Below are positions 37,708 through 50,300 of a DNA stretch of 64,000 nt, piece after piece. Both the position numbers and the translations under genes were made by a program. This DNA comes from Coriaria nepalensis. Its lineage: Eukaryota; Streptophyta; Magnoliopsida; Cucurbitales; Coriariaceae. The notes under the pieces are model-generated. The model was not told the origin of the DNA and ran no database searches. It saw nothing but the letters and a program-made list of their open reading frames with translations. Position 1 is the first letter of the stretch, and every line of letters starts with the position of its first letter. The stretch spans positions 7,869,001-7,933,000 of the forward strand of contig CP114487.1 in the NCBI GenBank assembly GCA_027186245.1, written 5' to 3'.

Positions 37708-38483
37708 ATGGAAAGGCCAAGCATTTCTGATCAGAACGAGTTGAATTTCAGAGGGACAGAGCTCAGACTGGGATTGCCAGGAAGAGATGATGAAAAACCC
37801 GACCAAAACCCATCTACTTCCAATCTCGTTCGAACCAAAAAGAGACATTCACCCTCCGATAATAATGACGCCCTTGAAACAAAGTAAGTATTCTTTCCAG
37901 TCTGATGGAAAATCTCAAAAAATAAAGAACCCAGAAAGACTAGACTTAAGTAGTAATGTAATTTGTTAATTGCAGGAAACAGGTAGTGGGGTGGCCGCCA
38001 GTACGATCTTACCGGAAAAATGTATTGGAAGCAAGGAGGAGAGAAGAGATGGAAAGCAGTAATGGCGGCGGAATGTACGTAAAAGTAAGCATGGATGGAG
38101 CTGCTTACTTGAGGAAGATAGATCTCAAAGTATACAACAGCTATTCCCAGTTTGTCAAGGCATTAGAGAACATGTTCAACCTAAGAATCGGTCAGTATTC
38201 AGAGAGGGGAGGGTATAATGGATCTGAGTATGCCCCTACTTACGAAGACAAAGATGGTGATTGGATGCTGGTTGGAGATGTTCCATGGGAGTAAGTGTTT
38301 TTCTCCCTCTCTCTTTCAAGCAATTACGATATATGATATCTTTAACTCTAAGTTCTCTGTTACTGAAATCTAAGAGTAATAATTGATGGGTGCTTCTTTT
38401 CTTGATGCAGCATGTTCAAGTCAACCTGCAAGAGGCTGAGAATCATGAAAGGATCAGATGCTAAAGGATTAGGAAGTTTGTAA
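37708..38483 (+). CDS. Aux/IAA auxin-response repressor, IAA1/2/3/4-like
   Basis: Three exons (37708-37883, 37976-38290, 38411-38483) join in frame to 187 aa, the size of small Aux/IAA proteins. Domain I is TELRLGLPG (17-25). The degron is [13 protein letters not shown] (62-74). The PB1 domain has [20 protein letters not shown] and [16 protein letters not shown]. The end [18 protein letters not shown] resembles the GSEAKGLG end of Arabidopsis IAA3/IAA4. One conserved position differs: PWDMF instead of PWEMF, produced across the last splice junction. It lies divergent to an IAA7-type gene, the arrangement known for IAA1/IAA14, IAA2/IAA7 and IAA3/IAA17 in Arabidopsis. All introns are GT-AG. Confidence 0.94.
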
Positions 38484-38960
38484 CATATATGATCCCAAAC
38501 TCATCAATACATTGTTTTGGTCTTATGCCAAAGCATTCGAAACCAGTTTTCTGGGAAAAAAAAAAATTACATAAATTTGAGACCCATACCGTACAGACTA
38601 CAGAGCATACTATACACAAAATACAGCAGTTGTCTCTCCACTCCCACTCTCTCTCTCTCTCATAGCATTATTATATAGATGTTCTTCTGAATTGAGTGAA
38701 AACAAATTTGATACAGAATTATCATGGCCCTATTTTGGGTGGATTTGCTTTTACATTTCTATCCAAAACAAAAAACAAAAAGAAAAATGTTGCCATTCAA
38801 GCTAACGGAGTCTCATTTGATCCAAAGTAGCAAGCATGAAGGAAATCAAAGAAGAAACATATGTTTGAATTGAGAACAAAACTGAAATGTGATGCCAAGC
38901 CGTATCATACCCTTCTTAATGCTACATAGCCTAATGCTCTATACGCAAAACCACAGACCT
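38484..38960. other. Convergent 3' region between the Aux/IAA and OSB genes
   Basis: Two 3' UTRs should meet here. A short CT microsatellite lies near 38641-38662. Nothing else is seen. Confidence 0.5.
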
Positions 38961-40283
38961 TTAGAAAGAAAGATAATCTCCAGTAGATGATATAAAGTCG
39001 GAATCCCGATCATGAAGAGACCCCATTCTCGTATCCAGTATTGCTAGCTGAGATTTCACCCATGGTGGATTGTTCCTTCCTTCTACCCACAGGGCCTCTC
39101 CTGTATCTTTGTGCTTAAAATCTGGATACTTTGGATTTTTCTGCATCCAATAAATAATTTCAATTCACATTTGGATCTGCGGTTTCAGGGATGAATGATT
39201 AAAGAACAGTAAGGCATACCTTATTCTTCCTATTATCCCACCAATCAACAGGATTTACAAAGAAGGCTTGCCATGATTCTTCTATGGAACCCATGCCATT
39301 TGTAGCATTATTTCCTACCTTTCTCCCTGCAACATAAAAAGATGAAAAATTTGAAGAATTAAGCAAATTTAAAAAAACCAAGCCTCAAAGTCTATAATAC
39401 ACACAGACACACACACACAGAGGCATATGTATGTCTTGCCTGTGACCATGGGATTAGAGTCGCGATCATATAAGCCTAATGATGACGAGCTTCGCTCAAC
39501 AAAATTCAATTGTTGAACAACTACCTGCATGAACAACTAAAAGAAGGATCATTCTCTACTTCAAGTGAGCTAAAAATGAAGTACAATATGAAAACTAGAA
39601 TCATGTATAAGCTTGCAAAATCAGACCTTGTAGTAAGTTTGTAATTTCCCATCATCTGATTCAACTGTATCTGAAACGAGTCGACCAGAAACATATATTT
39701 GATTGCCTTTCTCTACATGTTGAGAAGCAATATTTGCCAGCTCATCCCAGAATGTCAAACTTATCCTGAAAAAGAGAGAACAAGAGAATATGACTTCTGT
39801 TTTAGAAGAGAAAATGAATCATCTACTGTTTACTAGTTTTTGATATCTCTTGGAGTGACCAGAGTGACTTCTTAAATCAAGATACTGAAAACATCAGAGT
39901 GGGAAGGAATACCAAGAGGTGTCAGTGGAGGACTTCTTGACCGCCAGGCGAGTCCAAGCGACGGTTTTGCCGGACGGAAGGTGCTTGATTTCAATGGGGT
40001 TTCCTACGATGCCGATGAGGCTCACCGAGTTACAAAGCTCCTTCTTCCAAGGAACCTCAGATGGTTTAGGATAAGACACCATGTGGCTACTGTAGCTTTC
40101 ACCGACAGAGCATTTCAGAGACTGGCGAGTAAAGCGGAGCTGTTTATTATTGACAAGGGAATAAGGAACAGAAGGAGACAGAGAGAGGAATTGCCGATTA
40201 GTCTGAGAATTACTTTTACGGTTGAAGAAGAAGAGAGACTTCGTTGAAGATGATAAAGCAGCTAGGGTTTGTTCCAACGCCAT
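38961..40283 (-). CDS. Organellar single-stranded DNA-binding protein (OSB family)
   Basis: Five exons (40283-39913, 39765-39627, 39524-39440, 39326-39220, 39140-38961) join in frame to 293 aa. Residues 1 to about 65 are Ser/Arg-rich and resemble an organelle transit peptide. An SSB-like OB-fold follows at about 85-180 (ELCNSVSLIGIVGNPIEIKH, TFWDELANIASQHVEKGNQI, IYVSGRLVSDTVESDDGK). One plant-specific PDF motif lies at about 216-265 (FFVNPVDWWDNRKNKKNPKY, PDFKHKDTGEALWVEG, PPWVKSQL). OSB proteins bind single-stranded DNA in mitochondria or plastids and restrain mitochondrial recombination. Intron 3 (39327-39439) uses a GC donor; the others are GT-AG. Which OSB and which organelle remain open. 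Confidence 0.93.
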
Positions 40284-41664
40284 CACTGATTAGTAAGGAA
40301 GAAGAAGATGAATCCGGTTTCTCCGTACGCGCCACAAACTGAGAAGATATGGTGGGCCGTTTTACTGTCCTTTTAATCTTCCCTATTTTACTAATTAAAA
40401 AAAAAAGTAGAATACGTTTGTATATTTTAAAATATTAAAAACATGTTAAAAAGAATATTTAATCAGAAATTATTTTTTAATATTATTTATTCTTAATTTT
40501 AAAATTTCAAAAAACTAAATACATTACCAGCCTTAAGAAACAAACCTCATATTTTACAAAACATGCCTAAAGACATCTACCGTTAACTAATTTCATTTTC
40601 TTTTCCTTTAAACCCTTCACCGACCACAGCCGAAAATCCGGCCACCACCATTGGCGACAATCATCTCACCATTCACCACTGCCACCATTCTCACCTTCTT
40701 CTTGTCCCTCCCCTCTAATAAGACTCGTTCATCATGTATGGTAATTCGTTCGATTTCGATTTGAGAAGAAATTACGTAGGGGAAAGCATATGTGTGCACA
40801 ATAACTGCTTCTACAATTATGTTCATATTGTTGGGAAACTAACATTGACTCCTATGACTATTGTTCTGCATTTCTCATGCTATATTAACACCACCTGTTG
40901 TGAACCAGACTATCGTTGCGGATCATCCGAGTAAGATATTTGATACATATATTAAGAACATCTCATAGAAATAGAGATGATCATTCGAAACAACATTAAC
41001 TATATTATGAAAATGGGTTGTTTTCATGGGGGGAACACCGGATTATCCGAACTTCAATCTTATTAAATTGCCATGAAATTTTAAGATTATGCATGATGAT
41101 TGCATATATAATATGTTATTTTATTATAACCATTAATTATGACGTCGCTATGTTACAGAACATTATGTGCAAGTGTATATATCTATCTATTGTTGGAGTT
41201 TTCTGGTCAAACAATATCGAATAATTTCTTATCAGAAGATGCAAAAGATGACGAATTTTCTGGCAACAAACACCTGAGAGGGAGTAGGGGCATCAAAAAT
41301 TAACCTCCTATTTAGTTTTCTCACATTCTTGCACAATACCATTTCCAGTTTCCATTTAGAATAGAAGAGCTTGGAACAAAGCATCATAATGTAATGATGA
41401 TAATCACTTTAACTATCCTCATATTTTCTGGCTCGGTTCGATTGAGGAAACACGTAACTTTTCCATCATTTGCACATGTAAGTTCTACATTTCTATACTG
41501 AAGAGAAGATCTCCACAAAGTTCTACCTTCCTTTACCAAAAAGAAATGTGATTATAAAATGCTATTCCAACTAAGTGAACCAAACACAAATTACAATTTA
41601 AAAACTATAAGACAAGCCCTATCAAGCGTGCAAAAAGGGCCAAGACGAGTGACAGCAGTTACCT

Positions 41665-41764
41665 GAGACACAGAGAGGGGCATGGGCGGTTGGTACTTCT
41701 CAGTCTGGGCAACTATTGCCCCGAGTGCGCAGGAGAATCCAAGTATGGCGGTGAGGTGTTCTAC
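41665..41764 (-). other. Possible unrecognised exon (minus strand)
   Basis: A GC-rich patch in AT-rich surroundings is bounded, on the minus strand, by an acceptor-like CTCTGTAG and a donor-like CAG/GTAACT. One frame is open and reads EHLTAILGFSCALGAIVAQ then TEKYQPPMPLSVSQ, which looks like a short membrane segment. An upstream exon-like end (ACAAG/GTATTT near 41880) has a stop in the matching phase, so no start could be connected. It may be part of an unknown short gene, a UTR exon or a relic. Confidence 0.25.
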
Positions 41765-42081
41765 AGAGTTTAGATTCCGATTCTTTTAGGTCTCAGAAAC
41801 CAAACAGAACTAAAATTCCAAACTTTCAAGAAAAAAAGAAACAGATGAAAATCAGAAAGAAGAGATTATAAAATAAAATACCTTGTTAAGAACTGAGTTT
41901 CATCGCGTGTCAGTGAGTTTTGTATGAAAGCGAATTGTAATGGGATGAATCTAATGAATCTAGGGTTTTTAATGGGCAGAAGTAGAAGAAATTTTGTTCT
42001 TGGGTTTTGGTATTGCACTGGGTTTTTTATTCGCAGAAGGATGGTTTGGTATTGAGTCTGGCTTCGTTTCTGTTCACGTTT

Positions 42082-42102
42082 GAGAGAGAGAGAGAGAGAG
42101 AG
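42082..42102. repeat. (GA)n microsatellite
   Basis: Ten GA units. Confidence 0.9.
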
Positions 42103-42538
42103 AATATAATTGAGGTGGGTAAAATTGTAAGGGGTCGAATTCAGTCCAGAGTAACTGGAGATTGGATTGTATGCAGGATTCAATGGTGGTTTGCTTTCTG
42201 AAGCTTCTATGGAGTTAGGGGTTATGACGAAGGTGTCTAGCTGGCTGGCGTACGTGGCTTCCTTTGGTTGTTGTCTTGATTTGTACTTTTTCTCTTTCTT
42301 TGTCTTTTTGCTGTTTGTTTTCTTTTTGGGCCTGGTCTTGTTGTTATTTTGATTTGTTGGGTTGCTTTGTGGGTTGGGTCTGGGTCTTTTTATTTGGACC
42401 TATTTTTTCCTCTGAGATTGTGGACTCCAATTTGGTTTTAAAATGTGGGTTACAATTAGTGAATGATTAAAACATTGCATGTAAAAGTAGCCAACGGAGC
42501 ATTATTGAAGAGTGGAGGAATGAGTGCAAACACTACTA

Positions 42539-43791
42539 TCATAATACAATCCTTCCAGACCAAAGTAGATTTGTTTGCTTTACCTCTATGAGGTTGTGAT
42601 ATGATTTTGATATCTTCCAGTAGGTATATATATTCATGTCGGTGAGAGAACCAATGTAGTGCTCCATTGACAAAAGGTCCTCATGGTATCCTTGCCCCTG
42701 AGATATCTTTAAAACAATTTTGTAGTCATTTAATGATACATCAAAACCAAAACCATATTGTTGCATAAAGAAACCAAAACCCTTGGGGCCTTGAAATTTC
42801 TTGTAATGTCCTGTTATGGGTTTCCATATAAGGAAAAACAAAAGAATATAACTTCACTAGTTTAATCATTAAAAATGATGAACATATTTCATGTCCCAAT
42901 GGTACTTAAATATAACACATATATAACTTGATGATTACAGTTATTAGATTTTAAACTATCTTCCTGTAGCATTCATTGCTCTCTTGACCTCAAAATTCCA
43001 AAAAAGCTTGAAACTCTTCCTCTCGAAATCTAGCCGAATCAACGCTTCTCCGCCTATTGCTGCTATGAGATGACCGATTTTCGAAAAAGAGAGCGGGTAC
43101 AAGAAGCAACGATCTAAAGAAGGATCAAAAGTTGATACATTGATTCTAAACCATGATTCCTTTACAGAGTACTGTTTCATAACCACAAGCTCCAAATCAA
43201 TATGTTTTTCCTTATGGATTCCACAAAGGAATCCTTCTACAACTACCATACCACCAAAACTAAGATCATGTACATTGCCTCCATATTGATCAGGCAATGG
43301 AATATGTCGCAATTTCTCTTCCACAAAATCAAAAGCAAGAATTTGATTGCCTTCATCATGCATACAATCAAAAATTTCTTGTAATCTCCTGTTGTAGGAT
43401 TCCAAATATAAAAAAGCAATTCCTTAAGTGTCTTTAACCATCATACAATCAAAACCTTTGTCTGATCCTAGAACTTGATGTTGAAAATCTGGCTTAAACG
43501 GGAAATTGAGTTTTCTAACTACAGAACCATCACCTAAATAGTCTAAGAATTGAAGCTATGAAGGACAAGAACGGAGAAGTTTGTAACTGGGTTGTGACAT
43601 TCTAATGCAATTTAATGAATTCGAGTTGGTAAGGAAAAGAGTGTCATTGCTGAGAGAGATCTAAACCGGATCACTGACTTAACAGGTAATCTAGAAAAAA
43701 TATCAACCATAACTTATTGTGGGATCTCTACACTCGGCTTCAACATTGCTTCTCTATCTTCCTTAGACTCAGCTTGAGGTGGTTTTGACAT
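42539..43791 (-). pseudogene. Broken F-box/FBA-domain gene (two partial copies)
   Basis: From an ATG at 43791 the frame reads MSKPPQAESKEDRE and then the F-box start SVEIPQ, followed by a TAA (43716-43714) where family members have the Glu of LPxE. It resumes VMVDIFSRLPVKSVIRFRSL and soon shifts. Fragments VVRKLNFPFKPDF and IAFLYLESYN follow. The open piece 43405-42956 carries the end of the F-box-associated domain (ILAFDFVEEKLRHIPLPDQY to the C-terminus) but skips its middle. That middle, FFLIWKPITGHYKKFQG and YGFGFDVSLNDYKIVL, appears further downstream at 42841-42539. Stop, frameshift, internal deletion and displaced middle show a dead, rearranged F-box gene, perhaps two tandem relics. Confidence 0.8.
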
Positions 43792-44388
43792 TCTAAAAAT
43801 AAAATGAAAAGAAGCCTTTTTTAGTCATGGAACAATTTTCATGGTTTAGGGGCAAAATAAACTCGAGAATGAAAAGGAGAGTATAAATTAAAATTTGAAG
43901 CTATTGCCAATCTGTATACATCTTGGAGAGATCACAGAGACTGTAAAAACATGAGACATAAATAACTGGGAGGGACGATCAGCTGATCATCTCAGTGCAA
44001 TATTATCGAGATTCCAACATTCTCTTCATAATCTTTTTTCTTAAGTTATAATTAGATATTTTTATAATTGTATTTTAACGCAATTAATTTAATAATTGAG
44101 ATATTGATTCTAAACCATGATTCCTTTATACATGAAAGGGGAAGAGCTATTTGAAGAAGGAAGACATTTCCAATAATCGATAGAATGTGGAACTACAAAG
44201 TACAAAAGCTATTTGGAATGACTATGGGTACAAACTGTTATCATCTTGATCTTCCAGCTCTTCATAAATAAAATACCTATTTAGAAACGAAGAATTGATT
44301 GCTTGCTTTGTGTATAAGAAAAAAAAAACGAGAAGAGCTCGCCCACCAGATTCTCTAGAATGCTTGAAGCATAAATAGTCACTATTGA
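43792..44388. other. Intergenic and 3' region of the guanylate-binding gene
   Basis: No gene recognised. Probably holds the 3' UTR of the guanylate-binding gene. A sentence-like repeat of bases from 43140-43155 (GATTCTAAACCATGATTCCTTTA) recurs at 44105-44127, suggesting a small duplication from the F-box relic. Confidence 0.4.
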
Positions 44389-47300
44389 TTAGTCTGACCT
44401 TGGTCTATTTGAGCCACTTTTGTTACTGTTGTACAATGGTAATAGCCAACGGGACCCGTGTTTTCTTCTTCCGTAACACCGCCAATATAGAACCAATATT
44501 GCAACAAATATACCAAGAGGGATTGCCCATCTGTATTAAGAACATAGTACACAAATTTCCAGTGAATGTCTCCAATTTAGAACGAGGAAAAGAATAAAAT
44601 AAAAAGAAGGAAAGAAATGTGTTCTCACCTGTCCAAATCGAGGATAGGACTGTAAACAAGGGCTTCCCAGGTGGATACAATGACATGCCAAACAGGGTTG
44701 TAGTAGAGAGTTTCTGCCGACCAAAACATTCTTGTATACGTCTCCAAGAAGATAAAGAGTATCCATGCTCCAATTTCAATCAAAAAGAATTTTATAATAA
44801 ACCTTCCGACCACCACCATCACAAGGGAGAATGCCACTAGCCAATTAAAAAGACGGTGGTTGTATTCCTTTATAAACAGAGATCTTGACTTCCCTAGCAT
44901 CTGCATGAGATTGCAAGGTAGGTCCACGTAAGAGAAATTTAAGCATGTTAAAAATTAGAATAGGGAAATCAGTTGTCCACCCAACCTTCACCATGCGTTG
45001 CTCGTAGTTCACTTTTGATGGTCCAACACATTCTTGCTCGAAACTTTGATTGCATTGCAGGAAGCCAACATTGAACTTTGCCATTGATGGTAGTCTAAGG
45101 ACTTGGAGGTGCTCCATTTGATCCTCACACTTTGTATAGAGTGCTTCACAAAGCTTTGAGGACTGATATTCATTTGCCATTATGATATTCTTATAGACCT
45201 ACACAGAATGATGAAAGGTGAACGACGCGGAGTTTTAAAGTGAAGGAGCTGGCATAGGAATAGGAGGTAGAAGGAAGGGTCTTAACACCTAGTTCTTTTA
45301 CAAGCCACGGAGATCAAAGGTGTCTAGAAACATCCACAAACTGAGTTTAGCGTTACCTAACACGAACTTAGTAACAGGGAATGAATTTGAGCTTCCATTA
45401 AATTTCGAACAAGTAACTGAGATTTTCAAACCTTCTAAACATTTCAACCCCAAATGATACAGCTAAGTACATTAGGTATTAACATTAACAACCAGTTCAT
45501 ACCTTTTCTACTTGTTCATCTAGTTGCATAACTGATTTCTTCGCATGGTGACGCCCAAAATGTTGCTCATCGAAAACCCTCATTGATTCTTCTCTGGATG
45601 TTGCATGGGCATCAAATAAAGATTGTTCTGATAGAGGCAAGTGAACTTTATTCATCTTTTCGCTGTATATGTTCAAACAACGCTCAAGAATACCCTTATT
45701 GAAAATCTCTACAAGGGAGCCTGTTGATGGAATCTCTCCTTTGTTCAAGGCTTCAAGAATCTGAAAAGCCAAGTGTCAAAATTCATTCCAACCCCCCAAA
45801 ATACAATGAGTTTCATTTCAACAACCAAAGGGGTCATGAACATAATGAACAACTGCCGTGGTGGTAAATTGAAGAAACTACCTGCTCTAGGAAAGATACA
45901 AACTCCATTCCATTAAGACTTTTTCCCTGCACAATCTTAGGGTGGATTATGCTAGAAACAAGCCTTTTCAGTTCCTCCCTCCTCTGAACATACATCGGAT
46001 CAAGGTCACCATCCTTCATTTCACATAGCTTTGTTCTCTGGAGATGAGGCTGTTTGGAAATCCAAATCACCAAGCTGTCAGATTTAAAAGTATTTCTGAA
46101 GAAAGTATGCATATGCAAAAAGAAAAAAACTAGTTGGAATGACAAGCAAAACACAAAATCTTAAAAGTAAAAAAAGAAAGTATTGGTGTTTTTCTAAAAG
46201 AAACCAACGTGTATCTGTAACGTAGAACAGGTTTCCCCATCTTTTCGTTTAGTTATTCAAAACTGAGAACCATGAATCATTCTGGCATGTACATATATCC
46301 CCTTAATTACGATAGTCCAAAGCGACAACCAGTTCTGTGGTTGGATTCTTCAGATTTTGGTTTGTGCACAAGAGAAGATGTCCACAAAGCTTAACTAAGG
46401 CAGACATCAGTTCCAAACTCAAATTTCTAATAAAAATGACATCAATAGTTAACAGAATCCACAAGTCGTAGCTGGGTCCAAATTTCAGGTCTAATTCATT
46501 GAAGGAACTACCCATTTTTCATAACTGCTGCAATAAGATACTCCTGTAAGTCAACTCATATGAAAACAATCCTGTAGTTTTGAAGCAAATGGATAAGCAT
46601 CCAAGAATAACATCTTAAAGAAAAAGGAGTAGCATTCTTCCCATAAATTGACTTGAATGTCAAATTAAAAAAAAAAAAAAAAACGGCATCCATTTTATTT
46701 TGAAAGAGGACCTGAACAGATCCTCATCACATCACGTTTCGGGTTTAACAAAAGAGTCTCACATGTCAAAGTATCAACAGGTAAGATAGTTCTCCAATAG
46801 AACGCATGGAACCAATGGAATATCAAACGATAAATAAGGAGAACAGAAGAAATGTCCTGATGCAGATATTAAAGTTGAGGCAAATTCATACTTGCGGTAA
46901 GCTGAAGGCTGTGCTGTTATTACCCATTATAGCTAAGGAGTCCCTGATCTGGTTGACCTGATAGACAGAGATCCAGAAAGAATGGCCACTTACTCTTATA
47001 GTCAACTATTTCACTGTTAAATAAAATAAAATTCGGGGATAAAAATTACCAGTTGAATATTTTTGTCTCCTGCATTTTATATAAATAACAAGTATCAGAG
47101 CTTTGTTCTTAAAGTACAGGAGCTGGATACAAATAGAAATTAGATTTTATATAGGTGCATGTGTTGAAACTAACCATCCTCATTAGGAACATGTCGAAGT
47201 GCTCCATCCACCATTTCTTGCACTGATTTCCCTTCTGTATAGTACCAACAACAATGTCAATGTAAAAGGTTCAATAGATGGATTGTGGCTGATACAACAA

Positions 47301-50300
47301 GAGATGATCTTCCTCGTTGAGGAAATTGTATATATATATATATATACACATACATTTGTATATATAATGTATATTAACATATGCACTAGCATCCCTCTTG
47401 GATGAAAAAGAAAAAAAAAAGATATAAATTGATTATATTTTGGAGATTTTCAATTTATCCAGAAGCATCTTTGTCATACTGATAATGTGAAACGATGTGT
47501 TTCAAAACTCACGTAGAAAATCACGCTGGATAAGCCACAAGAGCTTAGCTGGCTCGAAGGCAATATCTTTCCCCTGTAAATATCACAAAACATTAGGACT
47601 AATTTCTTAAATAAATAATTACATGAGTAATATTGAAAATGGCTTGGAAGTTACCTTCACCCTGGACAACAAAATTGGAAAAACATAAGAAAGTCAGTGC
47701 CGCATAGAAATTCCACACAAAGAAAAAGTGATGTCAGCATTAAGACACATTATTTGCAAATAACTTGGCTAACAAGTTAACAAAGAAATGTCAAATTAAT
47801 AGGAAGGAAAAGACTCAAACCTCCCATAAAATTCTTCAGCAAGCTCGACCGCAAACGACAGCCGAGAGATATCAGCTTCACGGATCTAGAAAAAGGGAGG
47901 GAAGTCAGCATGAGAGCTATTCGTTTTATCATTATGAGGCAAAACCAACTAGTAACTTGGAATCCCTAAATACAATAAAGCACTTTTATAGGAAAAATGA
48001 AGATAAGGAGAAAAAGAAAACAGAGATCTAGTTGAAAACAAAAGAATGAAGGCAGCAGCACTCTTGGATAACCAAAAGAAAGGGTGTGGGATAAATTATA
48101 GAAAATATACAGTTTCCTGCTTTTTGATTCCTCCCCACCCCTACGCGGGCTTTCTATGTTTCCTTACATATGACATTTGCAAAAGTGCATCGCCCACTTT
48201 ACATCTTTAATAATATAGAATCAACTTATTTATTCCTCCAACTGGTCCAGCAATAACAAGATTCCAAGGAAAAGCAAGTATGAATCTCAACAAAGTATCA
48301 CACACACACAACTCACATTCTCGGGTAGGTTATAAACAAGCACAGAACTCAGAACGGTTGCCAAAGCAAAAATCCTGCAAAACCAGACATTAGAAAGGCA
48401 GAAGATAAATAAGTAAAATAAACAACTTGAAATCATGAAAGGCAATGAAGATTACATGATGACTCGGAGATTACCGGTCATCATATACATTTGATTTCCC
48501 AACACTTTCAAATCCCTCTGTATCAAGGTAAAAGACAGAGGTTTTTACTCCATCAATCACCATTTCTATGGGAGTTCCCCATACCCATATACCTGTAGAA
48601 ATACAATTGCAATTATAAATAAAACCTAAAGATATATAACATATATATATATAAATTCTAAATTTTAAATTTTAAATTTTGCATTTTGTTTTCTTTTGTT
48701 AACAGTTTTCGTTCTTTAAGAGAACCCTTTGAGTCATTGTTCACATCTGCAATTACCTTTTGTCTGAGTGTCACGCATGTGTCCGACACCAAACCCTGAA
48801 AATCATTTACATATAATAAGAATCATGAAGAAATGAGATTACAAATTACAAACTTATAGCTATAAGGACTGCACCTTCATTACACGAAAGAGAGAGGAGT
48901 TGGTTCAGCAAAAACGATTTCCCAGAACGGTAAGGCCCAATAACCTGACCAGAGAAACCAACAAGGTCGAGTTAGGAATGGAAACTGAGAACTCACACAT
49001 GACTGATGACATATATCTTGCATTAAAAAGTTTCCAATTTTAATATTTGGTTAATTGAACCAAAAAGGAACTTTCTCTCTAGGTTTCATTGGGTTTCCGA
49101 TTTGAAAATCTAGTTTGGGTCTAAACTTAAAAGTGGGCCTCCGAAACTCCAACTTGTCCAAATTATATTCCAAACACAAAACCGAATTACTCCATCTCCA
49201 CTAAAACACCAGACTCGAAAACACTTAGATTTTACATAAATTCCATGTTGCAACTTTTATCCCAACTATAATTGATTGACCAGGGAAACTACTAAAAAAA
49301 CTAGAAGAAATATCGAATAAGTGGAAGGTGCATCTCAAGCTCAATGTTGATGGTGCCTTTAAAAGATCTCAGGATAAGGCTAGTTGTAGTGGTATAATCA
49401 GGGATCATCTCAGTAAAGTGTTGATTGTTTTTCATCGCCCTTTGAACTATACTTCAAGTTTTAAGGCTGAGGTCTTTGGCCTCTTTGTTGGTAGCCAGTT
49501 AGCTTTTCGGCATGGCTATTTTCCTTTGATGGTGGAGTGTGACTACTTGAGTATTGTTTCCTCTATTGGAAAAAATTGCCCCCATTGGAGTATAAAGGAA
49601 ATGTGGCACACAATTCAATTTTGGTTAAAATCCTTTACAATTAAGATTTCTCATGTTTTTAGGGAGTTTAATTTTGTTGCTGACTGACTGTATAGCTAGT
49701 ACTCAAAGTTAAGTTCCCTGAGTTTTTACTACTGAAGTTTCTCTTCCTGTTCTGTGAGAAGTTGTCTTCTCATAGACAGGAATGTGCCTCCTTATATAAA
49801 GTTGTAATGCTTGTTTGTTTTCTTAATAATATATGCCCTAGTGGCCTCCAGTTTAAACCCCAAAAAATAAAAAAATAAAAAAAGTGGAAGGTGCATCTCA
49901 GACTTACTGCAACAGCTGCAATTGGGGTTGTTATTTTCTTGATAGCCTCTAAGCCTTCCCTTGAAAGTCGAAGTTTTGTATGGCCGGGATCAGGTTCCAC
50001 AATAGGAAACCTGTAACATGAAAATTGTACAAGTATTACCTTGTGATGAAAAATAAGCCAAGGAAAGAAAAATTGTTCAAGGTATGATAAATTGATGAGT
50101 CCAATAATTTCTTCCCCTATAAGGCCCCGTAGAGGAAGCCGAAACTCTTGACTTATAAACTACTAGAGATCTTCTCCCTAAACGATGTGAGATAAATTCC
50201 AACAGTATTTATTACGAGAACAAAGAGGAAATTACAAGGAATGGAGTATGTATAATTATATTGCCCAAGCTATCGTGTGGTGAAATTGGGTATATCATAA

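Larger units (their letters stand above)
40284..42538. other. Intergenic with an unexplained exon-like island
   Basis: Contains the OSB promoter and AT-rich DNA. It includes a GA microsatellite (42082-42102) and the exon-like island described in the next entry. Plus-strand ORFs at 42167-42470 are hydrophobic and low in complexity, and they resemble no family. Confidence 0.4.
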
